DNA of 12,854 bases, taken from Chloroflexota bacterium (GTDB lineage: Bacteria; Chloroflexota; Limnocylindria; Limnocylindrales; CSP1-4). A program made the position numbers and the translations under genes. The notes below the pieces were generated by a model that saw only the letters and a program-made list of their open reading frames with translations, ran no database searches and was not told the DNA's origin. Shown one piece after another: positions 1 to 8,184 of the stretch (position 1 is its first letter; each line of letters opens with the position of its first letter). Location: NCBI GenBank assembly GCA_021812735.1, contig JAKAMV010000192.1, forward strand, positions 1 to 12,854, given 5' to 3'.

Positions 1-2571
1 ACGATCCGCTTCCTGCCGACCGTCACTGGACGTGCTGAGTTGGTCCGTGCGATCGAGGCGGCCGGGTATGAGGTGCGCAACGCGGCTGCCGAGGCGCCGG
101 CCGGGTCGACGACGGCCACCGCGCTCGTCGACGAACCGACGGCGGAGGACCTCGAGCGCGCGCATGAACGACGCGAGCTGGCGATCCAGTCGCTGGTCAG
201 CCTGGCCGTCGCGGCGCTCATCATGCTGCTGATGTTCTGGCCGGGCCTGCCCTGGGCGATGGAGGACCTCAACAAGCTGGTCCTGTGGCCGGCGACGTTC
301 ATCCAGTTCTGGGCGGGTGGCCGGTTCTACCGGGCCGCTTGGCGCGCCCTGCGCCATGGCAGCGCCACGATGGACACGCTCGTCGCGGTCGGTACCAGCG
401 CCGCCTGGGTCTACAGCGTCTTCGTCACGATGTACCCCGACGTGGTGGTCTCGGCCGGGATCCGGCCCGACACGTACTTCGACAGCTCCACGATCATCAT
501 CGGGTTGATCCTCCTCGGGCGCTGGCTCGAGGCGCGGGCGAAGGGCCAGACCGTCGGCGCGGTCAAGGCGCTCATCGGGCTGCAGGCGAAGACCGCGCGC
601 GTCGTGCGCGGCGACGCCGAGGTCGACGTCCCGCTCGAAGAGGTCCAGCCAGGCGATCTGCTGCGCGTCCGGCCCGGCGAGAAAGTGCCTGTCGATGGCG
701 TGATCGTGGAAGGCCTCTCCGCGGTCGACGAGTCGATGCTGACCGGCGAGGCGCTCCCGGTCGGGAAGGGCCCGGGCGACGAGGTGATCGGCGCTACACT
801 GAACACGAACGGATCGTTCGTGTTCCGCGCAACTCGGGTCGGGCGCGACACGGCGCTGGCCCAGATCGTGCGGCTCGTGCAGGCGGCACAGGGATCGAAG
901 GCGCCAATCCAGCGGCTGGCGGACCAGATCAGCGCGTACTTCGTGCCGTTCGTGCTTGCCATCGCAGCGCTCACGTTCGCGCTCTGGATGCTGGTCGGGC
1001 CGGAACCGCGGCTGACGCTCGCGCTGACGGCGTTCATCGCCGTCGTCGTCATCGCTTGCCCGTGCGCGATGGGGCTCGCGACCCCCACCGCGATCATGGT
1101 AGCGACCGGCAAGGGCGCCGAGGCCGGCGTCCTGTTCCGCGGCGGCGAGTCGCTGGAGCAGGCCCATCGGATCGACACGATCGTGCTCGACAAGACGGGC
1201 ACGCTCACGCTGGGCAAGCCAGCGGTCACCGCGCTGGTCCCCGCTGCTGGCACCACCGTGCACGACCTGCTCGACCTGGCCGGGTCGGTGGAGCGTCGCT
1301 CCGAGCACCCGCTGGCGGCCGCCATCGTCGCGGCCGCCGACGCCGACGGGCTCGGGCGCCGCGAGGTGACGGAGTTCCAGGCGGTCCCAGGCCACGGCGT
1401 GGAAGCGCTGGTCGACGGCCGGCGCGTCCTGACTGGCAACGCGCGCCTGCTGGCCGAGCGCGGCGTCGAGACGGGCGCGCTCGAAGCGGTGGCGGCCGAA
1501 GAAGCGGCGAACGGTCGCACGCCGGTCTACGTCGCGCAGGAAGACGGCGCCGGGGCGCTTCGCGTCGTTGGGCTCGTGGTGGTCTCCGATCCAGTGAAGG
1601 CCGAGGCCGCAGCCGCCGTACGCGGGCTGGCGGCCGAGGGGATCGAGGTCTGGATGGTGACCGGCGACCGCCGCGCGACGGCGGAGGCGGTCGCCCGGCA
1701 GGTCGGGATCCCGCCGGCACGCGTCATGGCCGAGGTGTTGCCCGGCGAGAAGGCCGCGAAGGTCGCCGAGCTGCGGGCGCTGGGTCGCCGCGTCGCGATG
1801 GTGGGAGACGGGATCAACGACGCGCCGGCGCTGGCGCAGGCGGACCTGGGGATCGCGATCGGGACGGGCGCCGACGTCGCGATCGAGGCGTCCGATGTCA
1901 CGCTCGTGGGCGGTGACCCGCGCGGGGTGGCGTCGGCGATCGCGCTCTCGCGGCGCGCGATCGCGGTGATCCGCCAGAACCTGGCGTGGGCCTTCGGGTA
2001 CAACGTCCTGCTGATCCCCGTCGCGATGGGCCTGCTCTACCCGTTCACGGGTACGACGCTGAGCCCGGCGCTGGCCGCCGGCGCCATGGCGATCAGTTCG
2101 GTGAGCGTGGTGACGAACTCGCTGCGGCTGCGAGGATTCGACACGCGGCCAGGGCACACGCCGCTCGGGCGCCAGCCGCTTGCGGCGCGGGTCCGCGATG
2201 CTGGCTACCTGGTGGCGATCGCTGCGGCCGGGGTCCTGCTCGCGGCCGCTGTCATCCTCGGCAATCGTTGGCTGGACACGTCGGCCCAGCAGGTCGCAGT
2301 GGTGGCCCGCGGCGGGACGCTGTCGCAGACCGAGATCCACGTGCGGGCCGGGCAGTACGTCTACCTGCGCTTCACCAACGACGACGCGACGTTCCACGAC
2401 TTGACGATCGGGGGGCTCCCGAGCGTGGAGCTCCCGGCGCGGCCCGGCCAGACGACCGCGCTCCGGTTCATGCCGCCGGCGCCGGGACGGTATCCGCTCG
2501 ATCGGGGCATGGCGGGGCCAGGGACCGCACCGGGAGCGTGGGGGGTGCTGGTGGTGGAACCGGCGCGCTGA
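1..2571 (+). CDS. copA: Cu+-exporting P1B-type ATPase with C-terminal cupredoxin-like domain (5' partial)
   Basis: This protein pumps Cu+ out of the cytoplasm using ATP. The reading frame is open from base 1: its first ~27 codons (TIRFLP..., ending AIEAAGYEV) are the tail of a heavy-metal-associated (HMA) domain, so the gene starts upstream and the TTG at 40 is not a real start. Counting codons from base 1, I see the actuator TGEA (742-753), the CPC copper site in the membrane (1057-1065, residues 353-355), the phosphorylated DKTGT (1189-1203), the nucleotide-binding HP (1306-1311), GDGIND (1804-1821), and the Cu+ signatures YN(x)4P and MxxSS in the last two core helices. After the usual eight helices comes a ninth hydrophobic segment (about 2200-2274), then a ~90-residue cupredoxin-like domain (about 2290-2568). 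That domain keeps His (2395-2397) and a GM motif, but has Arg where the copper-binding Cys is expected. The ATPase call is very secure; the role of the tail is unknown. Confidence 0.96.
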   Translation, partial: TIRFLPTVTGRAELVRAIEAAGYEVRNAAAEAPAGSTTATALVDEPTAEDLERAHERRELAIQSLVSLAVAALIMLLMFWPGLPWAMEDLNKLVLWPATFIQFWAGGRFYRAAWRALRHGSATMDTLVAVGTSAAWVYSVFVTMYPDVVVSAGIRPDTYFDSSTIIIGLILLGRWLEARAKGQTVGAVKALIGLQAKTARVVRGDAEVDVPLEEVQPGDLLRVRPGEKVPVDGVIVEGLSAVDESMLTGEALPVGKGPGDEVIGATLNTNGSFVFRATRVGRDTALAQIVRLVQAAQGSKAPIQRLADQISAYFVPFVLAIAALTFALWMLVGPEPRLTLALTAFIAVVVIACPCAMGLATPTAIMVATGKGAEAGVLFRGGESLEQAHRIDTIVLDKTGTLTLGKPAVTALVPAAGTTVHDLLDLAGSVERRSEHPLAAAIVAAADADGLGRREVTEFQAVPGHGVEALVDGRRVLTGNARLLAERGVETGALEAVAAEEAANGRTPVYVAQEDGAGALRVVGLVVVSDPVKAEAAAAVRGLAAEGIEVWMVTGDRRATAEAVARQVGIPPARVMAEVLPGEKAAKVAELRALGRRVAMVGDGINDAPALAQADLGIAIGTGADVAIEASDVTLVGGDPRGVASAIALSRRAIAVIRQNLAWAFGYNVLLIPVAMGLLYPFTGTTLSPALAAGAMAISSVSVVTNSLRLRGFDTRPGHTPLGRQPLAARVRDAGYLVAIAAAGVLLAAAVILGNRWLDTSAQQVAVVARGGTLSQTEIHVRAGQYVYLRFTNDDATFHDLTIGGLPSVELPARPGQTTALRFMPPAPGRYPLDRGMAGPGTAPGAWGVLVVEPAR

Positions 2572-2598
2572 GGCCGAGCGACGGCCGGCGCCGAACGC

Positions 2599-4254
2599 CT
2601 AACTCCGCAGCTGCCACTCGGTGACGCCGCCGGGCCGGTCCATCACCGCCACGCCGAGCGCGGCGAGTTCGTCGCGGAGGTGATCGGCGAGCGCGTAGTC
2701 GCGCGCCCCACGCGCCGCCGCACGCTGCTCGAGCAGGCGCGCCGCGCCCGGGGGCAGCGCGTCCACCGCGAGCGCGTCCGCGGCCGCCGCGACAGTGACC
2801 CGGCCGTCGGACTCCACGCGGCCCGCAACGTGGGCGCGGCCGTCGGCCGTGGCCACGGCTTGGTCGCCGGCCTGCCAGACCCGGTGCAGGTCGAGGCCGA
2901 GTACGGCGTCCGCGTCGAGAACCAGCCAGCGCCGCTCGTCGTCCTCGAGAGGTGCGCGGAGCGCCTCGCGGACGGCGGCCAACGCGCTGGGCATGTCGAG
3001 GTCGTCGTCGAGCGCCGACACGAAGCGCTCATGGAAGGCGCGGCCGGCGTCCGAGAGCGGGGCGCGCACGCTGTGGGCGCGGTCCTCGACGGGGTAGGCG
3101 TCCGCGAGCGCGTCCGGTCGCAGCTGGTGGCCGCGCGGCCCGTCGGCCACGCCTGCCGGACGCGGCCCCGCAGCCCCGGCGACGAGCGGCGGTGGCGCGG
3201 CCCACGGACCGTCCGCCGGGGCGGGCCCGAGCGCGCGGAGGCGGGACCGCAACGAGTCGAGCGCGGTCGCCGCCGCCTTGACGGAATCCGTGGAGAAGTC
3301 GAGCTTGTGCGCGTAGCGCGCGGTCAGGCAAAGGTAGCGGAAGGCGAGCGGATCGATGCCTGCCGCGGCGAGGTCGGTGATGCGCTGGAAGTTGCCGGCG
3401 GACTTGGCCATCTTGCGACCGCGCATCAGGAGGTGCTCGCCGTGGACCCACGTGGCGGCCGGTACGTGCCCGGTCAGCGCCTCGGACTGTGCGATCTCGT
3501 CTTCGTGGTGCGGGAAGATGTTGTCGACGCCGCCCGTATGCAGTTCGAACCGCTCGCCGAGGTAGTGCATCGACATCGCGGAGCACTCGATGTGCCACCC
3601 GGGGTAGCCCTCGCCCCAGCGGCGCGTCGGCCATTTCACGAGCCGCCCCCCACCCGCGTGCTTCCAGAGCACGAAGTCGGCGGGGTCGCGCTTGTCGGGT
3701 TCGACGTCGACCCGGTGGCCGGCCCGCAGCTCGTCCAGGGTGTTCCCGGAGAGCTTGCCGTAGCCTGGGAACCGGTTCACCGAGTAGTAGACGGTGCCGT
3801 CCGGGGTCGCGTACGCGTAGCCGGCGTCCTGCAGCCGCTCGACCAGCTCGACCATCTCGGGGACGTGTTCGGTGGCGCGGGGGAAGACGTGTGCCGGGAG
3901 CAGGTTGACGAGCGCGCCGTCGGCGTGGAAGGCGGCCTCGTACGCGGCCGCGATCTCGGCTGGGCTCTTGTCCTCGAGCCTCGCCGCCACCAGCATGCGG
4001 TCCTCGCCGCGGTCGAAGCGCTCGTCGCGCAGATGCCCCACGTCGGTGATGTTCTGGACATGGAGGACGCGCTGGCCGTGGTAGAGGAGCGCGCGGCGGA
4101 TCAGATCGGCGAGCAGGAAGGTGCGCAGGTTACCGACGTGGGCGTACCGGTAGACGGTCGGGCCGCAGCTGTAGACGCGGATGGGGCCGTCGGCGCGGAG
4201 GGGCACGATGGGCTCGGTGCGGCGCGTGAGGGTGTTGCGAAGTCGGAGGGTCAT
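2599..4254 (-). CDS. cysS: Cysteinyl-tRNA synthetase
   Basis: CysS charges tRNA-Cys with cysteine in the cytoplasm (class I synthetase). From the ATG at 4254 the product is 551 residues, longer than the usual ~460-500. The catalytic domain shows C30 in CGPTVY, the HIGH-type motif HVGN at 39-42, C224 in WHIECSAM, the HHEDE segment at 249-253 (these Cys, His and Glu positions are the family's zinc ligands), and the KMSKS-type loop KMAKS at 281-285. The tRNA-binding region starts near residue 405 (DDDLDMPSAL at 416-425). Between the two lies a ~57-residue Ala/Pro/Gly-rich insertion (about 344-400; bases 3055-3225). The ATG was chosen because homology begins right after it; the frame is open further upstream but that part is Arg-rich and unlike the family. 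MshC, the mycothiol-pathway relative, is shorter and lacks this C-terminal domain, so CysS is preferred. The gene ends 27 bases from the convergent copA. Confidence 0.97.
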   Translation of the reverse strand: MTLRLRNTLTRRTEPIVPLRADGPIRVYSCGPTVYRYAHVGNLRTFLLADLIRRALLYHGQRVLHVQNITDVGHLRDERFDRGEDRMLVAARLEDKSPAEIAAAYEAAFHADGALVNLLPAHVFPRATEHVPEMVELVERLQDAGYAYATPDGTVYYSVNRFPGYGKLSGNTLDELRAGHRVDVEPDKRDPADFVLWKHAGGGRLVKWPTRRWGEGYPGWHIECSAMSMHYLGERFELHTGGVDNIFPHHEDEIAQSEALTGHVPAATWVHGEHLLMRGRKMAKSAGNFQRITDLAAAGIDPLAFRYLCLTARYAHKLDFSTDSVKAAATALDSLRSRLRALGPAPADGPWAAPPPLVAGAAGPRPAGVADGPRGHQLRPDALADAYPVEDRAHSVRAPLSDAGRAFHERFVSALDDDLDMPSALAAVREALRAPLEDDERRWLVLDADAVLGLDLHRVWQAGDQAVATADGRAHVAGRVESDGRVTVAAAADALAVDALPPGAARLLEQRAAARGARDYALADHLRDELAALGVAVMDRPGGVTEWQLRS

Positions 4255-4492
4255 GCGCTCTGCCGTTTCGTGGCGCGGGTCGCGCCGGATGCGTGCGTCC
4301 TGTCGTGGCCGACCACGGCGGCGGCCGCCGCGCCGCCGAAGATCGAGCACGAGCGTACACCGAGCGCCCCGGGACCGAGAGCAGCGCTGCGCCACGGGCC
4401 CCACAACCGCCTACCATGCGGCACAATCGACAGATGCGCAGCCAGGCCAGCGCGCTCCGCGCGCGGGGCCACCGCCCAATGAGACCAGCTTC
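4255..4492. other. Divergent intergenic region between cysS and the thioesterase gene
   Basis: These 238 bases must hold the promoters of both flanking divergent genes. The sequence is very GC-rich with no recognisable -35/-10 pair on either strand; the only AT-leaning patch is around 4411-4436. A small inverted repeat (GCGCG at 4450-4454, CGCGC at 4460-4464) lies in the thioesterase leader. I see no RNA gene or extra coding region here. Confidence 0.5.
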
Positions 4493-4996
4493 ATGAGCGC
4501 GCGCCCCAGCCCGCCGGCCGGGCCGTTCCGCTACCGGCGCCCCATCGAAGTCCGCTTCGCCGACACGGACGCCATGGGCCACGTCAACAACGCCGTCTTT
4601 CTCAGCTACTTCGAGATGGCCCGCGCTGGCTACTACCAGACCGTCACGGGGTCGACCTTCGGGATCGGCGCGGAGACCCACGCCCGCAGCTTCATCCTGG
4701 CCGAGGCGCGGGTGACGTACGCGAGCTCCGTCCGCTTCGGAGAGCCGCTGGTCTGCGAATGCCGCGTCGGATGGGTGGGCCGCTCGTCGTTCTCGATCGA
4801 GTACCGCCTGCTCGCGGAAGACTCGCCCTTCGGGCGGGCACGCCTCGTGGCGTACGGGGAGACGGTCCAGGTGATGTACGACTACGCCGCGGGCAGGGTC
4901 CAGCCGCTCCCTGCCGACCTGCTCGCGATGCTCGAGGCGTACGAAGGCCGGCCGGCGCCAACGCGCGAGGAGCGCGCGGCGGACGGCCTTCCGTAA
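4493..4996 (+). CDS. Acyl-CoA thioesterase, 4-hydroxybenzoyl-CoA thioesterase/YbgC type (hot-dog fold)
   Basis: This is probably a cytoplasmic thioesterase that hydrolyses acyl-CoA (or acyl-ACP) thioesters. From the ATG at 4493 it has 167 residues, slightly longer than the 130-150 usual for the family, with extra length at both ends. The family signature ADTDAMGHVNN lies at residues 23-33; D26 matches the catalytic aspartate of 4-hydroxybenzoyl-CoA thioesterases, followed by the central helix (FLSYFEMAR). The rest fits one hot-dog domain of alternating strands. The frame stays open upstream to 4181, but that part is Arg-rich, overlaps cysS in antisense and has no family similarity, so the later ATG is chosen; no strong ribosome-binding site precedes it. 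It is divergent from cysS and convergent with the CapA-like gene. Closeness to the fab cluster hints at a lipid role, but the substrate cannot be read from sequence. Confidence 0.87.
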   Translation: MSARPSPPAGPFRYRRPIEVRFADTDAMGHVNNAVFLSYFEMARAGYYQTVTGSTFGIGAETHARSFILAEARVTYASSVRFGEPLVCECRVGWVGRSSFSIEYRLLAEDSPFGRARLVAYGETVQVMYDYAAGRVQPLPADLLAMLEAYEGRPAPTREERAADGLP

Positions 4997-5031
4997 CCGC
5001 AGCGCAGGGGGCTCGAGCGGGGCCCACCGCG

Positions 5032-5046
5032 GCCGACGTGTTCGGC
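5032..5046. terminator. Possible hairpin between convergent genes
   Basis: In the 63-base gap between the thioesterase stop and the CapA-like stop there is a perfect 5-bp inverted repeat (GCCGA, 5-base loop, TCGGC). It is nested inside a second pair, CCGCG at 5027-5031 and CGCGG at 5053-5057. The position suits a shared bidirectional terminator, but there is no T-tract on either strand, and short GC inverted repeats are common in such DNA. Confidence 0.25.
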
Positions 5047-5059
5047 TCCCGTCGCGGGT

Positions 5060-6733
5060 CTACGGTTCGAGCAGCCGGGAGACCGACAGCACCTGGTGCA
5101 GCACGAACTGCCCGTCCGTGGCCGGATCGATCAGGTTCGGCTGCGCGTCGTCGAGCACCACGGTCGGGATCAGCCGCACCTGGGCGAGCCGCGTGCCTAC
5201 GAAGGTGAGCATCGTCATGACCCCCTCCTCGGTCTGGCGGCTCCAGTTCTGCCCGAACCAGAAGTTGCCCTGGCTCGCCGTGACGAAGCGGTCGCCGGAA
5301 CGGCCGCCGGGCGTGATCGAGATCGCGCCGGCCCAGTGGAAGTCCGCGCCGATGATCTCGTCTGCCCCCGCCGCTTCCAGCTCGGCGATCAGCGAGCGCT
5401 GGAACCCGGTGAACGCGGCACGGTACTCGACCGAGCTCCACTGCGGGAGCGCGAAGACGACCTGGGCCCCCGCCTTCCTGGCGGCGGCGATCGCCGTACG
5501 CGCGGTCGCCGCCGTGAGCGGTGCCACGCCGGGGCTGTCGGCGGTCGCATACGCCGATCCCCCGATCGCATCGAAGCCGACGAACCCGAAACGCACGCCG
5601 TGCACGTCGAGGACCGCCGGCTGGAGCGCCTCCGTCAGCGTGCGCCCGCCCCCCACCGGCGCGATGCCGTTGGCGCGGAACAGGTCGACCGTCTCGCCGA
5701 TCGCCCCGAGACCGGGGTTCGTGTTGTGGTCGGCGGCGATCGTCGCGACATCGAAGCCGGCCTTCGCCATGAGCGGCGCGACCCGCGGGTCGATCGAGAA
5801 GAGCGTGCCGCTGTCGTGCTGGACGAAGTGGCGCGTCATGGAGCACTCGAAGTCGCTCACGGCGACGTCCGCGTTCCGGATCAGACTCCAGACGGCTCCC
5901 GCATGGTCTGTGCGGACCGCATCGACGACCCACCAACCGAACCGCTCGTCCCAGTGCCGGCCGGTGTAGCGCGCGGTCCCCGCCTGGAGCAGCCAGTCCC
6001 AGCCTTTGCCGAGCACGTTCGTCTGGTAGCTGACGCCACGGTCGGGGCAGTTGACGCCGGTCGTCAAGACGACCCGTACCGCGTTCGGGTCGTAGGCGGT
6101 CCAGGCGGTCGGCCAGCCGGCGGGGGCCGGGATCGCGAGCGGATAGGGGGTCGTGCGGGCCGGCGTTTCGCCGAACAGGTCGGCATTCCCGATCGGCACC
6201 ACACGCAGCGCGGCTGTCACGAGGCCGGGCGGGAGGAGGGCGAGCGCCTTGGAAGAGGCAGGTAGATGGGCGGGCATGGCATCCGCCGCGAGGCAGCCCG
6301 GTGGCGCGCCGCCCGCGCCGCCCGACCCGGGTGGGCCCGCACTGCCCGCGCGGACCCCCAGAGCGGCCGCGACCGCCGCCTGGGCCCCACACGGCACGAG
6401 GAGCGTGCCCGCGTGGAGCTGCGCGGCGAGCCCTGCGGTCGTCACGCTGTCGATGCGGTCGTTCGCGAAGCCGGTCACGACCGCCAGCGGGACGAGCGGC
6501 TGGCCTGTAACCGAGGACCCGGGAGACCCGTTGGGGGGCGGCGAACCCGGCGCGCCGGAGCCGGCGTCGCCCGAGCTGCGAACCCCCGAGCCGACCGGCG
6601 AGCCGGTCGATGCTGCCGCGGCGGAGGCCGACGCGGGTGACGGTGCCGTGGACGACGCGCATCCCGAAGCGACCAGCACGGTCACGACCACCCCCACGAG
6701 CGTCCGCACGAGACGGGCCGGGGGATCGCTCAC
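5060..6733 (-). CDS. CapA-like (PGA_cap) lipoprotein with altered metal-ligand motifs
   Basis: The product is a predicted 557-residue lipoprotein: a GTG start at 6733, positive n-region (R7, R10), hydrophobic core and lipobox VASGC with C25 as the lipidated cysteine. A long Ser/Ala/Gly/Pro-rich linker follows (about 26-78). Residues ~80-200 form a separate region I do not firmly recognise; its pattern (VVTGF..., ALALLPP, ..DLFG..., PYPL) loosely recalls periplasmic substrate-binding proteins. Residues ~215-550 follow the CapA/metallophosphatase-like pattern in order: TGV..PDRGV at 226-234, a DFE segment at 294-296, ADHNTNPG at 334-341, QWSSVEY at 431-437, GADFH at 462-466, SQGNFWF at 487-493. 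Several usual metal ligands are replaced. CapA proteins are tied to poly-gamma-glutamate capsule synthesis, but most distant members are uncharacterised, so no enzyme name is given. The gene lies 75 bases downstream of the second ketosynthase gene on the same strand and may be co-transcribed. No strong ribosome-binding site precedes the GTG. Confidence 0.8.
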   Translation of the reverse strand: MSDPPARLVRTLVGVVVTVLVASGCASSTAPSPASASAAAASTGSPVGSGVRSSGDAGSGAPGSPPPNGSPGSSVTGQPLVPLAVVTGFANDRIDSVTTAGLAAQLHAGTLLVPCGAQAAVAAALGVRAGSAGPPGSGGAGGAPPGCLAADAMPAHLPASSKALALLPPGLVTAALRVVPIGNADLFGETPARTTPYPLAIPAPAGWPTAWTAYDPNAVRVVLTTGVNCPDRGVSYQTNVLGKGWDWLLQAGTARYTGRHWDERFGWWVVDAVRTDHAGAVWSLIRNADVAVSDFECSMTRHFVQHDSGTLFSIDPRVAPLMAKAGFDVATIAADHNTNPGLGAIGETVDLFRANGIAPVGGGRTLTEALQPAVLDVHGVRFGFVGFDAIGGSAYATADSPGVAPLTAATARTAIAAARKAGAQVVFALPQWSSVEYRAAFTGFQRSLIAELEAAGADEIIGADFHWAGAISITPGGRSGDRFVTASQGNFWFGQNWSRQTEEGVMTMLTFVGTRLAQVRLIPTVVLDDAQPNLIDPATDGQFVLHQVLSVSRLLEP

Positions 6734-6808
6734 GACCGAGCGACGCGGCTGACCGCGGGCGGGGGAGCGGCCGGGTGCGCTCGGATCCGACGCGGCACGC
6801 GGGGCCCC

Positions 6809-8077
6809 TCAGGGCTCGAAACGCCGGAAGACCGCCACCGCGTTCTGACCGCCGAACCCGAACCCGTTGACGATCGCAGTCTCCACCCGCTGCTCCCGCG
6901 CCACCAGCGGGACGTAGTCCAGGTCGCATTCAGGGTCGGGGTTCTCGAGGTTCGCCGTTGGCGGGATGACGCCGTCGCAGATCGAGGAGATCGCCGCCAG
7001 CGCGTTCGCCACGCCGGCGGCGCCGAGCATGTGGCCGACCATCGACTTGGGCGCGCTGATCGGCACCCGGTGCGCGTGGGCGCCGAAGGCCGCCTTGATG
7101 GCGCGCGTCTCGGTGACGTCGTTGAGCGGCGTCGAGGTGCCGTGCGCCACGATCAGGTCGACTTCGTCGGGCGCGACCGCGGCGTGTCGCAGCGCCAGCT
7201 CCATCGCGCGCGCCGCGCCGCGGCCGGTCGGCTCCGGGGCGCTGACGTGGTAGGCATCGGCGGTCAGCGCGCCGCCTAAGACCTCGGCGCGGATGCGCGC
7301 GCCGCGGGCCATTGCATGGGCCGCGGACTCCAGCACGACGACGCCCGCCCCTTCCGCGAAGAGAAAGCCGTCGCGGTCGCGGTCGAACGGCCGGGAGGCA
7401 TGAGTCGGGTCGTCGTTGCGTTTCGAGAGTGCCCCCATGTTGCCCAGCGCGGCGAAGGCGATCGGCAGCAGCGGTGCCTCCGAGCCACCCGCGAGCACGA
7501 CGTCGCAGTCGCCGTCCTGGATGAGGCGCAGCCCGTCGAGGAACGCGATCACCGAACTGGCGCAGGCCGCGACCTGGGTGATCACGGGGCCGGTGAGGCC
7601 GTACTTCATCGAGACCATGCAGGCGGCCATCGAGCCGGAGAGGGCCGGGATCGCGAACGGGCTCACCTGGCCCGGACCCTTCTGTTCGAGCGCGTGTGTC
7701 CCGTCGATGAGTTCTTCCAGTCCGCCGCCGCCCGTGTTGATCGCGACGCCGACCCGGTCGCGCTGCTCGGGCGACCAGGCGGCGAAGTCGAGGCCAGCGT
7801 CCTCCACCGCCTCCTGTGCCGCCGCCATTCCGAAGTGGATGAAGCGGCTCATGCGGCGCGCCATCTTGCGGTCCATGGCGACGGTCGGGTCGAAGCCCTT
7901 GACCTCGGCGGCGATCCGCACGTCGAACCCGGTCGGGTCGAACGACGTGATGGGCCCCGCGCCGCTGACGCCAGCGCGCAGGTTGCGCCAGTAGGTCGGA
8001 TAGTCGTTGCCGATCGGCGTCACGGCTCCGAGGCCGGTGACGACGGCGCGGCGGGCGGGGTCGGAGCTCGGGGGCAC
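6809..8077 (-). CDS. fabF: Beta-ketoacyl-ACP synthase II family (second ketosynthase of the cluster)
   Basis: It catalyses decarboxylative Claisen condensation of malonyl-ACP with an acyl chain in type II fatty-acid synthesis. The protein is 422 residues, normal for FabF. The catalytic set is complete: C172 (AACASS), H312 (VAHGTST), K344 and H349 (PKSMVGH). The C-terminal loop FGFGGQN keeps the gatekeeper phenylalanine of E. coli FabF. Residues after the nucleophile read CASSVIAFLDG rather than the usual C-x-T/S-G-x-H pattern, somewhat like polyketide-type synthases. The GTG start at 8077 is set by a strong ribosome-binding site (GAGGAGGA) six bases upstream and by the conserved N-terminus (RAVVTGLG at residues 10-17). 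The frame stays open upstream through the neighbouring gene, but that is antisense-style noise. It follows the other ketosynthase gene after 107 bases and may also have its own promoter. Confidence 0.95.
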   Translation of the reverse strand: MPPSSDPARRAVVTGLGAVTPIGNDYPTYWRNLRAGVSGAGPITSFDPTGFDVRIAAEVKGFDPTVAMDRKMARRMSRFIHFGMAAAQEAVEDAGLDFAAWSPEQRDRVGVAINTGGGGLEELIDGTHALEQKGPGQVSPFAIPALSGSMAACMVSMKYGLTGPVITQVAACASSVIAFLDGLRLIQDGDCDVVLAGGSEAPLLPIAFAALGNMGALSKRNDDPTHASRPFDRDRDGFLFAEGAGVVVLESAAHAMARGARIRAEVLGGALTADAYHVSAPEPTGRGAARAMELALRHAAVAPDEVDLIVAHGTSTPLNDVTETRAIKAAFGAHAHRVPISAPKSMVGHMLGAAGVANALAAISSICDGVIPPTANLENPDPECDLDYVPLVAREQRVETAIVNGFGFGGQNAVAVFRRFEP

Positions 8078-8083
8078 GATACG

Positions 8084-8091
8084 TCCTCCTC
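8084..8091 (-). promoter_or_regulatory. Ribosome-binding site of the second fabF, deciding a GTG start
   Basis: On the minus strand this reads GAGGAGGA, a near-perfect Shine-Dalgarno sequence, six bases before the GTG at 8077. It is the best ribosome-binding site in the window and fixes the start of a frame that is open far upstream. Confidence 0.8.
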
Positions 8092-8107
8092 GGGTCAGAT
8101 CTTCTCG

Positions 8108-8113
8108 ATTGTA
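8108..8113 (-). promoter_or_regulatory. Possible -10 element upstream of the second fabF
   Basis: The minus strand reads TACAAT, five of six matches to the consensus TATAAT, 30 bases before the GTG start. It stands out in a GC-rich gap. No -35 match is present at the usual distance, so it could be an extended or activator-dependent promoter, or chance. Confidence 0.3.
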
Positions 8114-8114
8114 G

Positions 8115-8142
8115 CGGGCCGCACGCGCCGCTCGGCGGCCCG
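8115..8142 (-). other. Intercistronic hairpin between the two ketosynthase genes
   Basis: A perfect 8-bp inverted repeat, CGGGCCGC at 8115-8122 and GCGGCCCG at 8135-8142, with a 12-base loop, lies in the 107-base gap between the two ketosynthase genes. It is followed (minus strand) by CTACAATCG rather than a T-tract, so it is not a standard intrinsic terminator. It could attenuate readthrough or stabilise the upstream message. Confidence 0.35.
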
Positions 8143-8184
8143 TGCCTGCACCGGCAGCGGTTCGAGCACTGGCCAGAGCAGCCG

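Noticed and set aside
40..42. TTG at 40 as the start of the copper ATPase.
   Set aside because: The frame is open back to base 1 and encodes the end of an HMA domain, so the true start is upstream of the window.
80..630. An empty placeholder entry with interest 0 in the findings list.
   Set aside because: It carries no observation and should be ignored.
2572..2598. A terminator between the convergent copA and cysS.
   Set aside because: Only 27 GC-rich bases are available, with no convincing stem-loop and no T-tract.
2680..4482. A long open frame on the plus strand (600 codons) opposite cysS.
   Set aside because: Its composition is Arg/Gly/Val-rich with no recognisable domain, and it is fully antisense to a clear CysS gene. 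Long antisense frames are expected in very GC-rich DNA.
4181..4492. N-terminal extension of the thioesterase from an upstream start.
   Set aside because: The added residues are Arg-rich, overlap the cysS start in antisense and have no hot-dog-fold character.
4692..6929. A 745-codon minus-strand open frame overlapping the CapA-like gene in another frame.
   Set aside because: It is Arg/Gly/Pro-rich without motifs, while the frame ending at 5060 has a signal peptide and CapA-type motifs.
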